NCBI GenBank assembly: GCA_018266775.1 | Contig: JAFDZS010000013.1 | Span: 1-45,899, forward strand | DNA length: 45,899 nt | Origin: Bacteroidota bacterium | GTDB taxonomy: Bacteria > Bacteroidota > Bacteroidia > Chitinophagales > Chitinophagaceae | Direction of reading: 5' to 3' | Part shown: one piece after another, positions 33,953 to 42,798 of the stretch | Layout of the letters: each line of letters opens with the position of its first letter | How positions within the stretch are numbered: position 1 is the first letter of the stretch | Program-made: the position numbers and the translations under genes | Notes under the pieces: model-generated | Told to the model about the DNA's origin: nothing | Seen by the model: the letters and a program-made list of their open reading frames with translations, nothing else | Database searches by the model: none

Positions 33953-36514
33953 TCACACCAGTGTATCCAGAATCTGCTGCAATTCTGCTTCTGTTTTAAT
34001 CAATACATCTCTTGCCTTGCTGCCCTGGTTCATACCCACTACACCGGCGGCTTCTAATTGGTCCATCAATCTTCCGGCACGGTTATAACCCAGTTTCATC
34101 CGGCGTTGCAACAATGATGTACTGCCTACCTGGCTGGCCACAATCAATCGTGCAGCATCTTCAAATAGTGAATCCCTGTCGGTAAGATCTGTGCCTTTGG
34201 ATTCCAGTTCTTTTTCATCTACGTATTCCGGCAGCAGGAAGGCCTGCGGATAACCGCGTTGGTCGCCGATAAATTCAACAATCCTGTCCACCTCAGGCGT
34301 ATCTACAAATGCACATTGCAAACGCACCAGCTCTCCATTATAACTGATGAGCATATCGCCTTTACCAATCAATTGCTCAGCGCCGCCGGCATCTAAAATG
34401 GTACGGCTGTCTATCTTGCTGCTCACTTTAAATGCAATACGTGCAGGAAAGTTGGCCTTAATGGTACCGGTAATAATATTTACTGATGGTCTTTGTGTGG
34501 CAATAATCAAATGAATACCCACCGCACGGGCCAGCTGTGCCAAACGGGCAATCGGCATTTCCACTTCTTTACCTGCCGTCATAATCAGGTCAGCAAACTC
34601 ATCCACCACCAGCACTATAAAAGGTAAAAACTGGTGCCCTTTTTCAGGGTTCAGTTTTCGTGCAGCAAATTTTTCATTGTATTCCCTGATGTTGCGGCAA
34701 CCGGCTTCTTTCAGTAAATCGTAACGGTTATCCATTTCAATGCACAACGCATTAAGGGTATGCACTACTTTTTTAGTATCGGTAATGATGGCATCTTCCT
34801 CGCCGGGCAATTTAGCCAGGAAATGTTTTTCAATCATCTTATAAATACTCAGCTCCACTTTCTTCGGATCCACCAATACAAACTTCAGTTGCGAAGGATG
34901 TTTTTTATATAACAATGATACCAGTATTGCATTCAGCCCAACGGATTTACCCTGTCCCGTTGCACCCGCCATCAACAGGTGCGGCATACTGGTAAGGTCT
35001 ACAATAAAATTTTCATTATCAATTTTTTTGCCGATGCCGATGGGTAATGAAAAATTATTTTTCTGAAATTTTTCTGATGATAATAACGTACGCATACTTA
35101 CCACCGATTTCTTGGCATTCGGCACTTCAATACCGATGGTGCCTTTACCGGGTATCGGCGCAATAATGCGAATACCCAATGCCGCAAGGCTTAACGCAAT
35201 GTCATCTTCAAGGTTTTTGATTCTTGATATGCGCACACCGGCGGCAGGGATAATTTCATACAACGTTACTGTTGGCCCCACGGTTGCAGAAATGCGCTGT
35301 ATCTGTATATCGTAGTTTTTAAGTGTATTGATGATCTGGTTTTTATTATTCTCCAGTTCATTATTATCCTGTACAATTTTATCACTGCCATGGTTTTCCA
35401 GCAGGTCGAGCGTGGGATATTTATAATCCCGCAGGTCCAGCACCGGATCGTAAGGTTTTGTTTGCTGCAGTTTGGGATGCACTGCTACAGCAGCTTCTGC
35501 TTCTTCCGCTTTTTCAGGTGTGGTTTTTATTTCCAGTTCTATAGGGTCGGCCGGTACAATAATTTTTGGTTTGGGTGCAATAGCTGCGGGCTTTACTTCT
35601 TCCACGTACACTTCAGGTTCTTCATCTTCTGTTTCCTCCTCATCATCTTCATCATCGTCATTAAGCGTTTCTTCTTTTTCCACTAATTGCAGGTCGTGCA
35701 CAATGGCATTGTTTGCAGGCGGTGGCGTTACCAGCACAGCCTGGTCGCCTTTCAAACTGTTATTTTTATTTGCTGATGGAATTATGTTTTTGCCTGTTGT
35801 CGAATCAGTAACAGCATCAACAGGTAATTCAACCGGTGCTGCCACCTGTTCCTCCTCTGCTATTGTTTCCGTTTCCTGCCCTGTTATTTTACGTACAGAT
35901 GGTAAACTGAATACGGGGTTAAACCGCCAGATAATATAGGACAATACGGCTACTGCCAGTATACCGATGGTTCCAATTTGCCCAACAGTAGTATACATCC
36001 AGTCCCTTACCATATCACCGGCTGCGCCGCCCCAGGGAAAACCTTCTTTCACAAAAACTTTCGATATTACTGCAGCCGCCACGCTCAATACCGGCAGCCC
36101 CACCACCAGGTATTTGATATTCCTGGCAACAGAAAAAACTTTTTTTCCAAAAAATAAATTCACGCCCAATACAAAAAACAGGGTGCAGAATAAATAGCTT
36201 GCTATACCAAAACCCCTGCGGACAAAAATTTCTGAAATGAATGCGCCAAAAGTACCCAGCAGGTTTTGTACTTTAATATCGTTGGCCAGCAACATGCGGT
36301 AGCTGAACTTATCCTGGTCTTCTGCCCATGTAAATAAATAAGAAGTAAAGGCGGTGAATAACAAAACAGCGATGAGCAATAAAATACTGCCGGTGATTTT
36401 ATGGGTACGTTCGTCCTGCAGCAGTTGCTTTACCTCAACTGTTTCTTCCTTCTCCTGCTTCAGTTGTTCAGGTTTTGCAGCTTTTGATTTAACTGATTTA
36501 GATTTGGTTGCCAT
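33953..36514 (-). CDS. ftsK: DNA translocase FtsK/SpoIIIE
   Basis: 853 aa from ATG 36514 (MATKSKSVKSK); the longer TTG start at 36523 overlaps the likely -7 box. Four N-terminal membrane segments (about residues 40-215) follow a basic tail. A Glu/Asp-rich linker (EEKETLNDDDEDDEE region) leads to the motor domain: Walker A GATGQGKSVGLNA, Walker B LVVDEFADL, and IATQRPSVNIITGTIKANFP. The C-terminal gamma winged helix (ARLIVASQVGSTSLLQRRMK, then AGRLMDQLEAAGVVG) reads KOPS-type sites. It pumps chromosome dimers and coordinates XerCD at the septum. The gene is divergent from the sensor-kinase gene; the heptamer array abuts its stop codon. Confidence 0.95.
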   Translation of the reverse strand: MATKSKSVKSKAAKPEQLKQEKEETVEVKQLLQDERTHKITGSILLLIAVLLFTAFTSYLFTWAEDQDKFSYRMLLANDIKVQNLLGTFGAFISEIFVRRGFGIASYLFCTLFFVLGVNLFFGKKVFSVARNIKYLVVGLPVLSVAAAVISKVFVKEGFPWGGAAGDMVRDWMYTTVGQIGTIGILAVAVLSYIIWRFNPVFSLPSVRKITGQETETIAEEEQVAAPVELPVDAVTDSTTGKNIIPSANKNNSLKGDQAVLVTPPPANNAIVHDLQLVEKEETLNDDDEDDEEETEDEEPEVYVEEVKPAAIAPKPKIIVPADPIELEIKTTPEKAEEAEAAVAVHPKLQQTKPYDPVLDLRDYKYPTLDLLENHGSDKIVQDNNELENNKNQIINTLKNYDIQIQRISATVGPTVTLYEIIPAAGVRISRIKNLEDDIALSLAALGIRIIAPIPGKGTIGIEVPNAKKSVVSMRTLLSSEKFQKNNFSLPIGIGKKIDNENFIVDLTSMPHLLMAGATGQGKSVGLNAILVSLLYKKHPSQLKFVLVDPKKVELSIYKMIEKHFLAKLPGEEDAIITDTKKVVHTLNALCIEMDNRYDLLKEAGCRNIREYNEKFAARKLNPEKGHQFLPFIVLVVDEFADLIMTAGKEVEMPIARLAQLARAVGIHLIIATQRPSVNIITGTIKANFPARIAFKVSSKIDSRTILDAGGAEQLIGKGDMLISYNGELVRLQCAFVDTPEVDRIVEFIGDQRGYPQAFLLPEYVDEKELESKGTDLTDRDSLFEDAARLIVASQVGSTSLLQRRMKLGYNRAGRLMDQLEAAGVVGMNQGSKARDVLIKTEAELQQILDTLV

Positions 36515-36520
36515 TGATAA

Positions 36521-36528
36521 CAAAGATA
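36521..36528 (-). promoter_or_regulatory. -7 box before ftsK
   Basis: TATCTTTG on the minus strand matches TAnnTTTG; it ends 6 nt before ATG 36514, which would make the transcript leaderless or nearly so. No convincing -33 TTTG at the right spacing. Confidence 0.45.
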
Positions 36529-36598
36529 AAGAAATCCATTACTGCAAGCACCGTACCATAACCGTAAACCGTTATTTATATTAAAAAAAATTGTAGGT

Positions 36599-38518
36599 TT
36601 GAAAACAAACTACCCGTCGTTGAAAAAACTATTCCTTATCATTTGCTCAGCATTGTTATGCTGTGATGCATCCGCCCAGTTGCTGCCCGACAGCAATTAT
36701 GTGGATATTGCATCTGTACCCGATGCGGTGATGGTAGCCAATAAAACCTGGGTTTTTATCGACAGTAATGACGTGTCTGCTACCAATACTGTACTGCAGC
36801 AGCACTTTGTACCCTATAAAACATTCCCGTATAAAAAACTGATCCGGCCCAAACTGGTATCCAAACTTTTTTATTTGCAGATTGGCCTAATCAACAGCAG
36901 CAACTTTTCAGATTCTGTATACGTGTTTCCCGGTTCAATGTTCGATAATATACTGGTATATTCCGTTGTAAACGGCAACCAATTGGTGTATGAAGGCGAT
37001 GGCAGCAAATCTGGCTATTACCGGCAAGCTTTGGCCCCCCATGAAAAAAAACTTATTCTCATCAAACTCGATTTATGCCGGCACAACTTTAACTACATCA
37101 GGCCGCAGATTATCAGGAGTAATTATCTTGAAACCTATATCTCCATTTACCGCAACAGTATCACCAATATCAGGTATGTGGGTTTCTTACTCAGCGGCAT
37201 GCTGTTTTTGATGATTTTGTTTGTGGCGGTAAATTACATTCTCACCCGCAAAAAGGAATTTTTATATTACCTCGGTTATTCGTTGTTTACTTTCCTGCTC
37301 ATATTCCTCTATGCCTTCACCGCCGGAACATGGGGCAGTTTTGCCAGTTTTCATAATGGCTATTTCGATGTGTTTTTGCTGATACTGAGTACTGTGTTTT
37401 ACCTCGCGTTCTGCCGTCATTTCCTGAATACAAAGGTGAATTATAAAATACTGGACCAGGTTTTTAAAGTGGAAGAATGGTTTTTATTGCTGTTATTATT
37501 TGCCTTTACTTTCATTCATTATTTTACTGAATGGTACGTAGTGGAAAGCTTTTTGGAAAACCTGATGAAAGTTTTTGTGCTGGTGATGGGTATTGTGTTT
37601 ATCGTTATTGCCTTTAAACAAAAAGACAGGCTGATTGTTTACCTGGCCCTGGGCAGTGCTTTTGCCATTTTCTTCAGCAGTATTTCCCTCGCTTTGATTT
37701 TATTAAATGTAATTCCAAAGAGCATTTTCCTGCATGCCTTATTTTATCATGATATTGGTCTTGTATTTGCCCTGGCATTTTTCCTTCTGGGATTAACTTA
37801 TAAAAACCGGCGTGAACTGGTGGAAAACATCCAGGAACAGGAAGCCATGAAACTGGATATAGAAAAAAAGGATTTCGAAAAACAATTAGCCATCATCAAA
37901 GCACAACAGGAAGAAAGAAACCGCATCAGCGCAGACATGCACGACGACCTTGGTGCCGGTATGACCACCATACGCCTGTACAGCGAGCTGGCGAAAAGCC
38001 GTATTGGCGATAAAAACATTCCTGAAATTGAAAAAATATCTTCCTCTGCCAATGAGTTGCTGAATAAGATGAACGCCATCATCTGGAGTATGAGCAGCAG
38101 CAACGATTCTTTGCATAATATGATTGCCTACATCCGCAGTTATTCGCTGGAATATTTTGAAAATTCAGGCATCAATTGCCGCATCACCATCCCGGAAAAC
38201 TTACCCAATATTGTGGTGAGTGGGGAAATAAGAAGAAATGTTTTTTTAGTGGTGAAAGAAGCACTGAATAATATCCTCAAACATTCCGGCGCCACAGAAG
38301 TTACCATTACCCTGGAAAGAGTGACAGATGGACTTAAACTCTTTATTCATGACAATGGCAGGGGTATTGATTTTGAAAAACTGCGGCAGTTTGGCAATGG
38401 ATTGAAGAATATGAAAAAGCGCATGGATGATATCAACGTCCGTTTCTCTATACAAAATCAAAATGGCACGCTTATTACACTGCACCGTGTAGTGGAAAAT
38501 TTTAATGCTTTTTCATAA
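36599..38518 (+). CDS. Orphan sensor histidine kinase, 7TMR-DISM type
   Basis: 639 aa. A signal peptide (LFLIICSALLCCDASAQ) leads to a beta-rich extracellular region (residues about 28-185, 7TMR-DISMED2-like), then seven or so membrane helices (about 195-400). A coiled coil (405-440) joins the HisKA_3 box EERNRISADMHDDLGAGM with phospho-accepting H448. The HATPase domain shows VVKEALNNILKHSGA (N box) and HDNGRGID (G1 box). This is the NarL-partner class of kinases. No response regulator is next to it. There is no in-frame ATG in front of the signal peptide, so TTG at 36599 or 36620 must be the start. Its last 17 bp overlap the convergent DUF423 gene. Confidence 0.92.
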   Translation: MKTNYPSLKKLFLIICSALLCCDASAQLLPDSNYVDIASVPDAVMVANKTWVFIDSNDVSATNTVLQQHFVPYKTFPYKKLIRPKLVSKLFYLQIGLINSSNFSDSVYVFPGSMFDNILVYSVVNGNQLVYEGDGSKSGYYRQALAPHEKKLILIKLDLCRHNFNYIRPQIIRSNYLETYISIYRNSITNIRYVGFLLSGMLFLMILFVAVNYILTRKKEFLYYLGYSLFTFLLIFLYAFTAGTWGSFASFHNGYFDVFLLILSTVFYLAFCRHFLNTKVNYKILDQVFKVEEWFLLLLLFAFTFIHYFTEWYVVESFLENLMKVFVLVMGIVFIVIAFKQKDRLIVYLALGSAFAIFFSSISLALILLNVIPKSIFLHALFYHDIGLVFALAFFLLGLTYKNRRELVENIQEQEAMKLDIEKKDFEKQLAIIKAQQEERNRISADMHDDLGAGMTTIRLYSELAKSRIGDKNIPEIEKISSSANELLNKMNAIIWSMSSSNDSLHNMIAYIRSYSLEYFENSGINCRITIPENLPNIVVSGEIRRNVFLVVKEALNNILKHSGATEVTITLERVTDGLKLFIHDNGRGIDFEKLRQFGNGLKNMKKRMDDINVRFSIQNQNGTLITLHRVVENFNAFS

Positions 38519-38876
38519 CACCTGCAGCCAGCAATAACCAGCCGCATATAAAACACAGCCCGCCCAATGGAGTAACCGGCCCAGCCCAGCGTTGTGTGGC
38601 ATCGGCACATAATACGTACAATGAGCCCGAAAAGAAAACCATACCCAGCATAAATAAGTTACCCGACCATTTCAATAACCCATTGGGGAAGTCTTTATAC
38701 AAAATGCCGGCAGCAAGTAACGCCAGTGCATGGTACATCTGGTAACGCACCGCCGTTTCAAAAGTTTGCAGGGCTGCCGGCTCCAGTTTTTCTTTTAAAT
38801 AATGAGCGCCGAAGGCGCCAAGGATAACAGCCAGTGCACCCAATAACGCACCTGCTGCAATAAATTTTTTATTCAT
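38502..38876 (-). CDS. DUF423 small membrane protein
   Basis: 124 aa from ATG 38876 with four hydrophobic helices. The family pattern is clear: ALLGALAVILGAFGAHYLKE at the N-terminus, then FETAVRYQMYHALALLAAGI, LFMLGMVFFSGSLYVLC and TPLGGLCFICGWLLLAAG. DUF423 (YgdD-like) proteins sit in the inner membrane and have no assigned role. Its start overlaps the end of aroK by 8 bp, so they share a transcript; its 3' end overlaps the sensor-kinase gene on the opposite strand by 17 bp. Confidence 0.93.
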   Translation of the reverse strand: MNKKFIAAGALLGALAVILGAFGAHYLKEKLEPAALQTFETAVRYQMYHALALLAAGILYKDFPNGLLKWSGNLFMLGMVFFSGSLYVLCADATQRWAGPVTPLGGLCFICGWLLLAAGVMKKH

Positions 38877-39378
38877 GTTGATGTGTCAATAAGTAAAGAA
38901 TGGTTTGGGTTGAAAGTTCGTTTGTTGCAAAGGTAAACCTGGCTTTACTGTAAACAGGCAGCCGCTCTTCCAGTTTCTGCTCAATAAACTTTTGTAAACT
39001 TTCCGGTGTGTGGTGATGCAGCAATGGCCGCTTTTGCTGTTCGGCAATCACCCGTTCAAATATCTCTTCCGGTGTGGCGGAAAGGTATACGGTTATACCA
39101 TGTGCATTCATCCATGCCATATTATTATTAAAACAGGGCGTGCCGCCACCGCAGGCAATGATGATGTTTTCCTGTTGCACCAGTTGCTGCAATGTTTCCG
39201 TTTCTTTGGCCCTGAAATAAGCTTCCCCATTTTGTTCAAAGATGGCTGCGACAGATTTGTTTTCTGCCGTTTCAATCACTTCATCCAGGTCTGCAAAAGG
39301 CAGGCCCGATGTTGCGGCCCATTGCCTGCCCCAATAGGTTTTACCTGCGCCCATAAATCCAATCAAAAATAGCTTCAT
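38869..39378 (-). CDS. aroK: Shikimate kinase
   Basis: 169 aa. Walker A GFMGAGKT (residues 7-14), shikimate-binding acidic DLDEVIE (30-36), R56 in GEAYFRAKE, the GGGTPC loop (about 76-81) and the lid Arg in EQQKRPLL are present. It phosphorylates shikimate at O3 with ATP in the chorismate pathway to aromatic amino acids. The stop overlaps the start of the DUF423 gene by 8 bp, implying co-translation. The 95-bp gap to the next minus-strand gene upstream probably carries its promoter. Confidence 0.95.
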   Translation of the reverse strand: MKLFLIGFMGAGKTYWGRQWAATSGLPFADLDEVIETAENKSVAAIFEQNGEAYFRAKETETLQQLVQQENIIIACGGGTPCFNNNMAWMNAHGITVYLSATPEEIFERVIAEQQKRPLLHHHTPESLQKFIEQKLEERLPVYSKARFTFATNELSTQTILYLLTHQHE

Positions 39379-39473
39379 ATAAATGTACCCTGTACAATTT
39401 TTCTTTGCACGAAAATACAGCGGTTTAAAACATCTTGATTAAGGAAAACAAAGCCGTACAGTTAATGTGAGGA

Positions 39474-40196
39474 TTAATGCTTGGGTTTATAAATATCGTT
39501 GGGCGTGGGTGTGGTGGATGAATTGGTGGTATTGGTGGACGATGACGGGCGGTAAGTATCTTTCTTTTTAAAGTCGCCGCGTTTCCAGGCCTTAATAAAT
39601 TCTGCCCAGGCAAAAGGGTTAAAAATATTTTGTGGAGGCGCCTGGCCTGCATAATATGCTTTATTGCTGATCTGGCGCAGGTATTGTGCACTGGCTTCAC
39701 GGCCATCTACCGGCATATTGGCAAGGAGTAACCTGCGTGTGGCCACATCGGTATTTTTTCTTGCAATGGCAATATCATCATCCGCAACAGGGTTATTCAA
39801 AAAGTCCCGTTCAAACTGTTCCCTTGTTGGCCTGGCTTTAATAATGGTTGCAGGCAGGTACACCGTATCATTCACCATTAATTGAATCACACTTTGCTGG
39901 TTGCCTTCAAGGCTTTTGGATATTGAAATGGTTTTAGGTTTATATCCCACACTGCTGAATTCAATCTCATCGCCTTTTAAAACCACAATGCTGAATACGC
40001 CTTTATCGTTGGTAACCGTACCCCTGTTCTGCCCTTTTACCACCACGCTCACACTCTCCAGTCCTTTTAAGCTATCGGCAGTCATCACCAAACCATAAAG
40101 CTGCACTACAGAATCTTTGAATGATTCAAACTGTGCTTTGGTTTGTACGGGCTTTAAAAATAAACAGGCAAAAAGTATGGGTAAAAATTGGCGCAT
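39474..40196 (-). CDS. Exported CarboxypepD_reg-like domain protein
   Basis: 240 aa from ATG 40196. Signal peptide MRQFLPILFACLFLKPVQTK, cut near KAQ. Residues about 30-105 form a carboxypeptidase-regulatory-like beta-sandwich: VQLYGLVMTADSLKGLESVS, GTVTNDKGVFSIVV, EIEFSSVGYKPKTISI. In larger proteins this domain precedes TonB-dependent receptors, but here no plug or barrel follows. Instead there is a helical stretch (REQFERDFLNN...) and a low-complexity Ser/Thr/Asn tail (SSSTNTTNSSTTPTPN). It probably works in the periplasm or at the outer membrane; precise role unknown. Monocistronic by its surroundings. Confidence 0.88.
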   Translation of the reverse strand: MRQFLPILFACLFLKPVQTKAQFESFKDSVVQLYGLVMTADSLKGLESVSVVVKGQNRGTVTNDKGVFSIVVLKGDEIEFSSVGYKPKTISISKSLEGNQQSVIQLMVNDTVYLPATIIKARPTREQFERDFLNNPVADDDIAIARKNTDVATRRLLLANMPVDGREASAQYLRQISNKAYYAGQAPPQNIFNPFAWAEFIKAWKRGDFKKKDTYRPSSSTNTTNSSTTPTPNDIYKPKH

Positions 40197-40317
40197 CTAT
40201 GGTTTTTAAAATATGGTAATGTTGTTTTGGAATGATCTATTTTCAGCAACAGGCTGTGTCTTTTCTCAAAATTAACAACATTCCTTAATTAATAAACAAA
40301 GTAAAGGCTTCAGGGAT

Positions 40318-40325
40318 TAATTTTG
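40318..40325 (+). promoter_or_regulatory. -7 box upstream of mrp
   Basis: TAATTTTG fits TAnnTTTG, 102 bp before the mrp start. No TTTG at -33. A small hairpin (GCCGTTAAAACGGC, near 40370) lies in the presumed leader. Confidence 0.4.
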
Positions 40326-40427
40326 CACCACAACACATCTTTTAACAATTAATTGAGTGCGCTGCAGTGCCGTTAAAACGGCTGGCTTACCAGGCCATTA
40401 AAACTGCCGCCGCTGCCTGAAGTATTT

Positions 40428-41522
40428 ATGACACAGGAAGATATATTGAAAGCCCTGAGCAACGTGCAGGAGCCGGATTTGGGCAAAGACCTTGTTACCT
40501 TAAATATGGTGAAAGATATTACTATTGACGGCAACAATGTTGCCTTCACCATCGTACTCACCACACCTGCATGCCCCATGAAAGACATGATGCGTACGGC
40601 CAGTGAAAATGCGGTGAAACTGCTGGTTAATAAACAGGCAGTGGTTACGGTAAACTTTACTTCCAACACCAGCAGTAACCGGCAGGATGCCAAAACCGTT
40701 TTACAGGGGGTAAAAAATATTATTGCCGTTGTAAGTGGTAAAGGCGGTGTGGGCAAAAGTACTGTAAGCGCCAACCTTGCGCTGGCTTTAGCGGCAGGTG
40801 GTGCTAAAGTGGGTTTAATGGATGCAGACATTTACGGGCCCAGCCAGCACATTATGTTTGGCATACGTGGTGAAAGGCCGATGATGAAAGATGACGGCAC
40901 CGGCAAAGGCATGATTGTACCTATTGAACGCTACGGAATAAAAGTTATGAGCATTGGATTATTGATTGATGAAAAACAAGCGGTGATCTGGCGCGGGCCA
41001 ATGGTGAGCAGTGCCATCCGCCAGTTTGTAAGTGATGTAGACTGGGGCGAACTGGATTATTTGGTAATTGATATGCCACCCGGCACCGGCGATATTCATT
41101 TAACGGTTGTACAAACCATTCCTGTTACCGGCGTAATTGTTGTAACCACACCGCAATTAGTAGCGCTGGCCGATGCTAAAAAAGGTGTCGCCATGTTCAG
41201 CCAGGCGCAACTAAAAGTTCCTGTTATTGGTTTGGTGGAAAATATGAGCTACTTCACTCCTGCTGAACTGCCCGATAACAAATATTTTATTTTTGGTAAA
41301 GACGGTGGTAAAAACTTAGCCGATGAATTTGACCTGGAACTGCTGGGGCAAATTCCGCTGGTGCAAAGTATTCGTGAAGGCGGGGATTTGGGGGTACCCG
41401 TAATGGTGAGTGACGATGCTGTAAGCCGCAAAGCTTTTGAAGGGTTTGCAGGCAATGCAGTAAGGGCCATCGCCAAACGCAATGCTAACCTTGCACCCAC
41501 ACAGGTGCAGGAAGTGGTGTAA
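40428..41522 (+). CDS. mrp: Mrp/NBP35-family Fe-S cluster carrier ATPase
   Basis: 364 aa. An N-terminal MIP18/DUF59 domain (residues 1-80, EDILKALSNVQEPDLGKDLV, TTPACPMKD with its conserved Cys) joins a deviant Walker A P-loop GKGGVGKST (104-112). DADIYGPSQ, DYLVIDMPPGTGD and TTPQLVALADAKKG are the other family motifs. These proteins transfer Fe-S clusters to apo-proteins. The C-terminal CxxC that holds the bridging cluster in many members is replaced here: NMSYFTPAELPDNKYFIFGK lacks both cysteines. This seems usual for Bacteroidota but leaves the cluster site uncertain. GDPD follows 33 bp later and may be co-transcribed. Confidence 0.93.
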   Translation: MTQEDILKALSNVQEPDLGKDLVTLNMVKDITIDGNNVAFTIVLTTPACPMKDMMRTASENAVKLLVNKQAVVTVNFTSNTSSNRQDAKTVLQGVKNIIAVVSGKGGVGKSTVSANLALALAAGGAKVGLMDADIYGPSQHIMFGIRGERPMMKDDGTGKGMIVPIERYGIKVMSIGLLIDEKQAVIWRGPMVSSAIRQFVSDVDWGELDYLVIDMPPGTGDIHLTVVQTIPVTGVIVVTTPQLVALADAKKGVAMFSQAQLKVPVIGLVENMSYFTPAELPDNKYFIFGKDGGKNLADEFDLELLGQIPLVQSIREGGDLGVPVMVSDDAVSRKAFEGFAGNAVRAIAKRNANLAPTQVQEVV

Positions 41523-41555
41523 TTGCATTGAACATTCAACATTATTATACAGGTG

Positions 41556-42458
41556 ATGAAAAAACTATTGCTACTGACCGCTGTTATTACAGCGATGGCT
41601 TCGTGCAATTCATCGCAACATCAAGCCAATATGACTTTGCCTGCATTTGATAAAGAAGGGCACCGCGGCTGCCGCGGCCTGATGCCGGAAAATACCATTC
41701 CTGCCATGCTCAAAGCACTTGACCTGGGCGTTACCACACTGGAAATGGATATTTGCTTTAGTAAAGACAAAAAAGCACTGCTTTCCCACGAACCTTTTTT
41801 TAACCACGAAATTACCACCACGCCCGACGGCAGTTTTATTGAAGAAAAAGACGAGAAGAACTATAAACTGTTTGAACTGAACTACAGCGATATTACCCAT
41901 TTTGATGTGGGCATGAAGCCGCATCCGCGTTTTCCGCAGCAGCAAAAACTGAAAGCAGTAAAACCTTTGCTGGCAGATGTATTTGATGCCGTTTCCCATT
42001 ACATGAAACAACACAAGCGGCCTTTTCCTTTTTTTAATATCGAAACCAAAACCAACGCTGCTACTGATAACACTTTTCACCCGGCACCTGCAGAGTTTGT
42101 TGAGTTATTGATGCAGGTGATCAAAGCAAAAAAAATGGAGCGTTATGTGATCATTCAGTCATTCGATTTCAGAACACTGCAATACCTGCACCTGCATTAT
42201 CCTGCAATGAAAACAGCCATGCTGATTGAAGATTATGATAAGCGTTCATTAAAAGAACAACTGGATGCACTGGGTTTTCTGCCTACGATTTACAGTCCCG
42301 AACAATCATTGGTTACCGCTGAATTAATTACTGCATGCCATCAGCAAAATATTAAAGTCATTCCCTGGACGGTAGATGATAAAAAAGATATTGACCATTT
42401 AAAAACAATGGGGGTGGATGGTATCATTTCCGATTATCCTAACCTCTTCAATGAATAA
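41556..42458 (+). CDS. Glycerophosphodiester phosphodiesterase lipoprotein
   Basis: 300 aa from ATG 41556; a GTG one codon earlier is the only alternative. The signal is lipoprotein-type: MKKLLLLTAVITAMASC with lipobox MASC. The GDPD barrel shows GHRGCRGLMPENTIPAM (catalytic His, Arg, Glu), TLEMDICFSKD (metal ligands), LSHEP and, at the end, VIPWTVDDKKDI with DGIISDYPNL. It hydrolyses glycerophosphodiesters to glycerol 3-phosphate and an alcohol, probably outside the inner membrane. It overlaps the next gene by 8 bp. Confidence 0.94.
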   Translation: MKKLLLLTAVITAMASCNSSQHQANMTLPAFDKEGHRGCRGLMPENTIPAMLKALDLGVTTLEMDICFSKDKKALLSHEPFFNHEITTTPDGSFIEEKDEKNYKLFELNYSDITHFDVGMKPHPRFPQQQKLKAVKPLLADVFDAVSHYMKQHKRPFPFFNIETKTNAATDNTFHPAPAEFVELLMQVIKAKKMERYVIIQSFDFRTLQYLHLHYPAMKTAMLIEDYDKRSLKEQLDALGFLPTIYSPEQSLVTAELITACHQQNIKVIPWTVDDKKDIDHLKTMGVDGIISDYPNLFNE

Positions 42459-42798
42459 TAAAACAAGGGATATAGTTTTTAAAATCTTTGCTGCATTATC
42501 CGTTGTGGTTTTACTGTATCATGTTGCAGGAACGGTACAAACTATTGATGATTCACCGGCATGGCACCATGTAATCTTTGTAGGGGTAAGTACGGTTTGT
42601 ATTTACGGTTTATTGAAAAGACCGAAGTGGTTTATATGGTTTTTTGGCGCACTAACCGTACAGCAATTATACAGCCATGGCAGCCATGCTTTGCAATTAT
42701 TAAAGGAGTATAAAATAAATACTGTTGATCTTGCAGTGGCATTACTGCTTCCCCTGGTATTTGTTTTACTGCTGGTTGACCGCCGGGCTACAAAGTAA
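42451..42798 (+). CDS. Small integral membrane protein, unknown
   Basis: 115 aa from ATG 42451, which overlaps the GDPD stop by 8 bp; the longer frame from GTG-type codon at 42418 would run inside the GDPD gene and add no sensible N-terminus. Four hydrophobic stretches: FKIFAALSVVVLLYHVAG, HHVIFVGVSTVCIYGLL, WFIWFFGALTVQQLYS and VDLAVALLLPLVFVLLLV. No family recognised. Coupling to the phosphodiesterase lipoprotein suggests a related role. Its stop overlaps the end of the convergent ACMSD gene by 11 bp. Confidence 0.82.
   Translation: MNNKTRDIVFKIFAALSVVVLLYHVAGTVQTIDDSPAWHHVIFVGVSTVCIYGLLKRPKWFIWFFGALTVQQLYSHGSHALQLLKEYKINTVDLAVALLLPLVFVLLLVDRRATK

Noticed and set aside
35472..35939. 155-aa Ser-rich plus-strand frame
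   Set aside because: Antisense to the acidic linker of ftsK; low complexity mirrors Glu/Asp codons.
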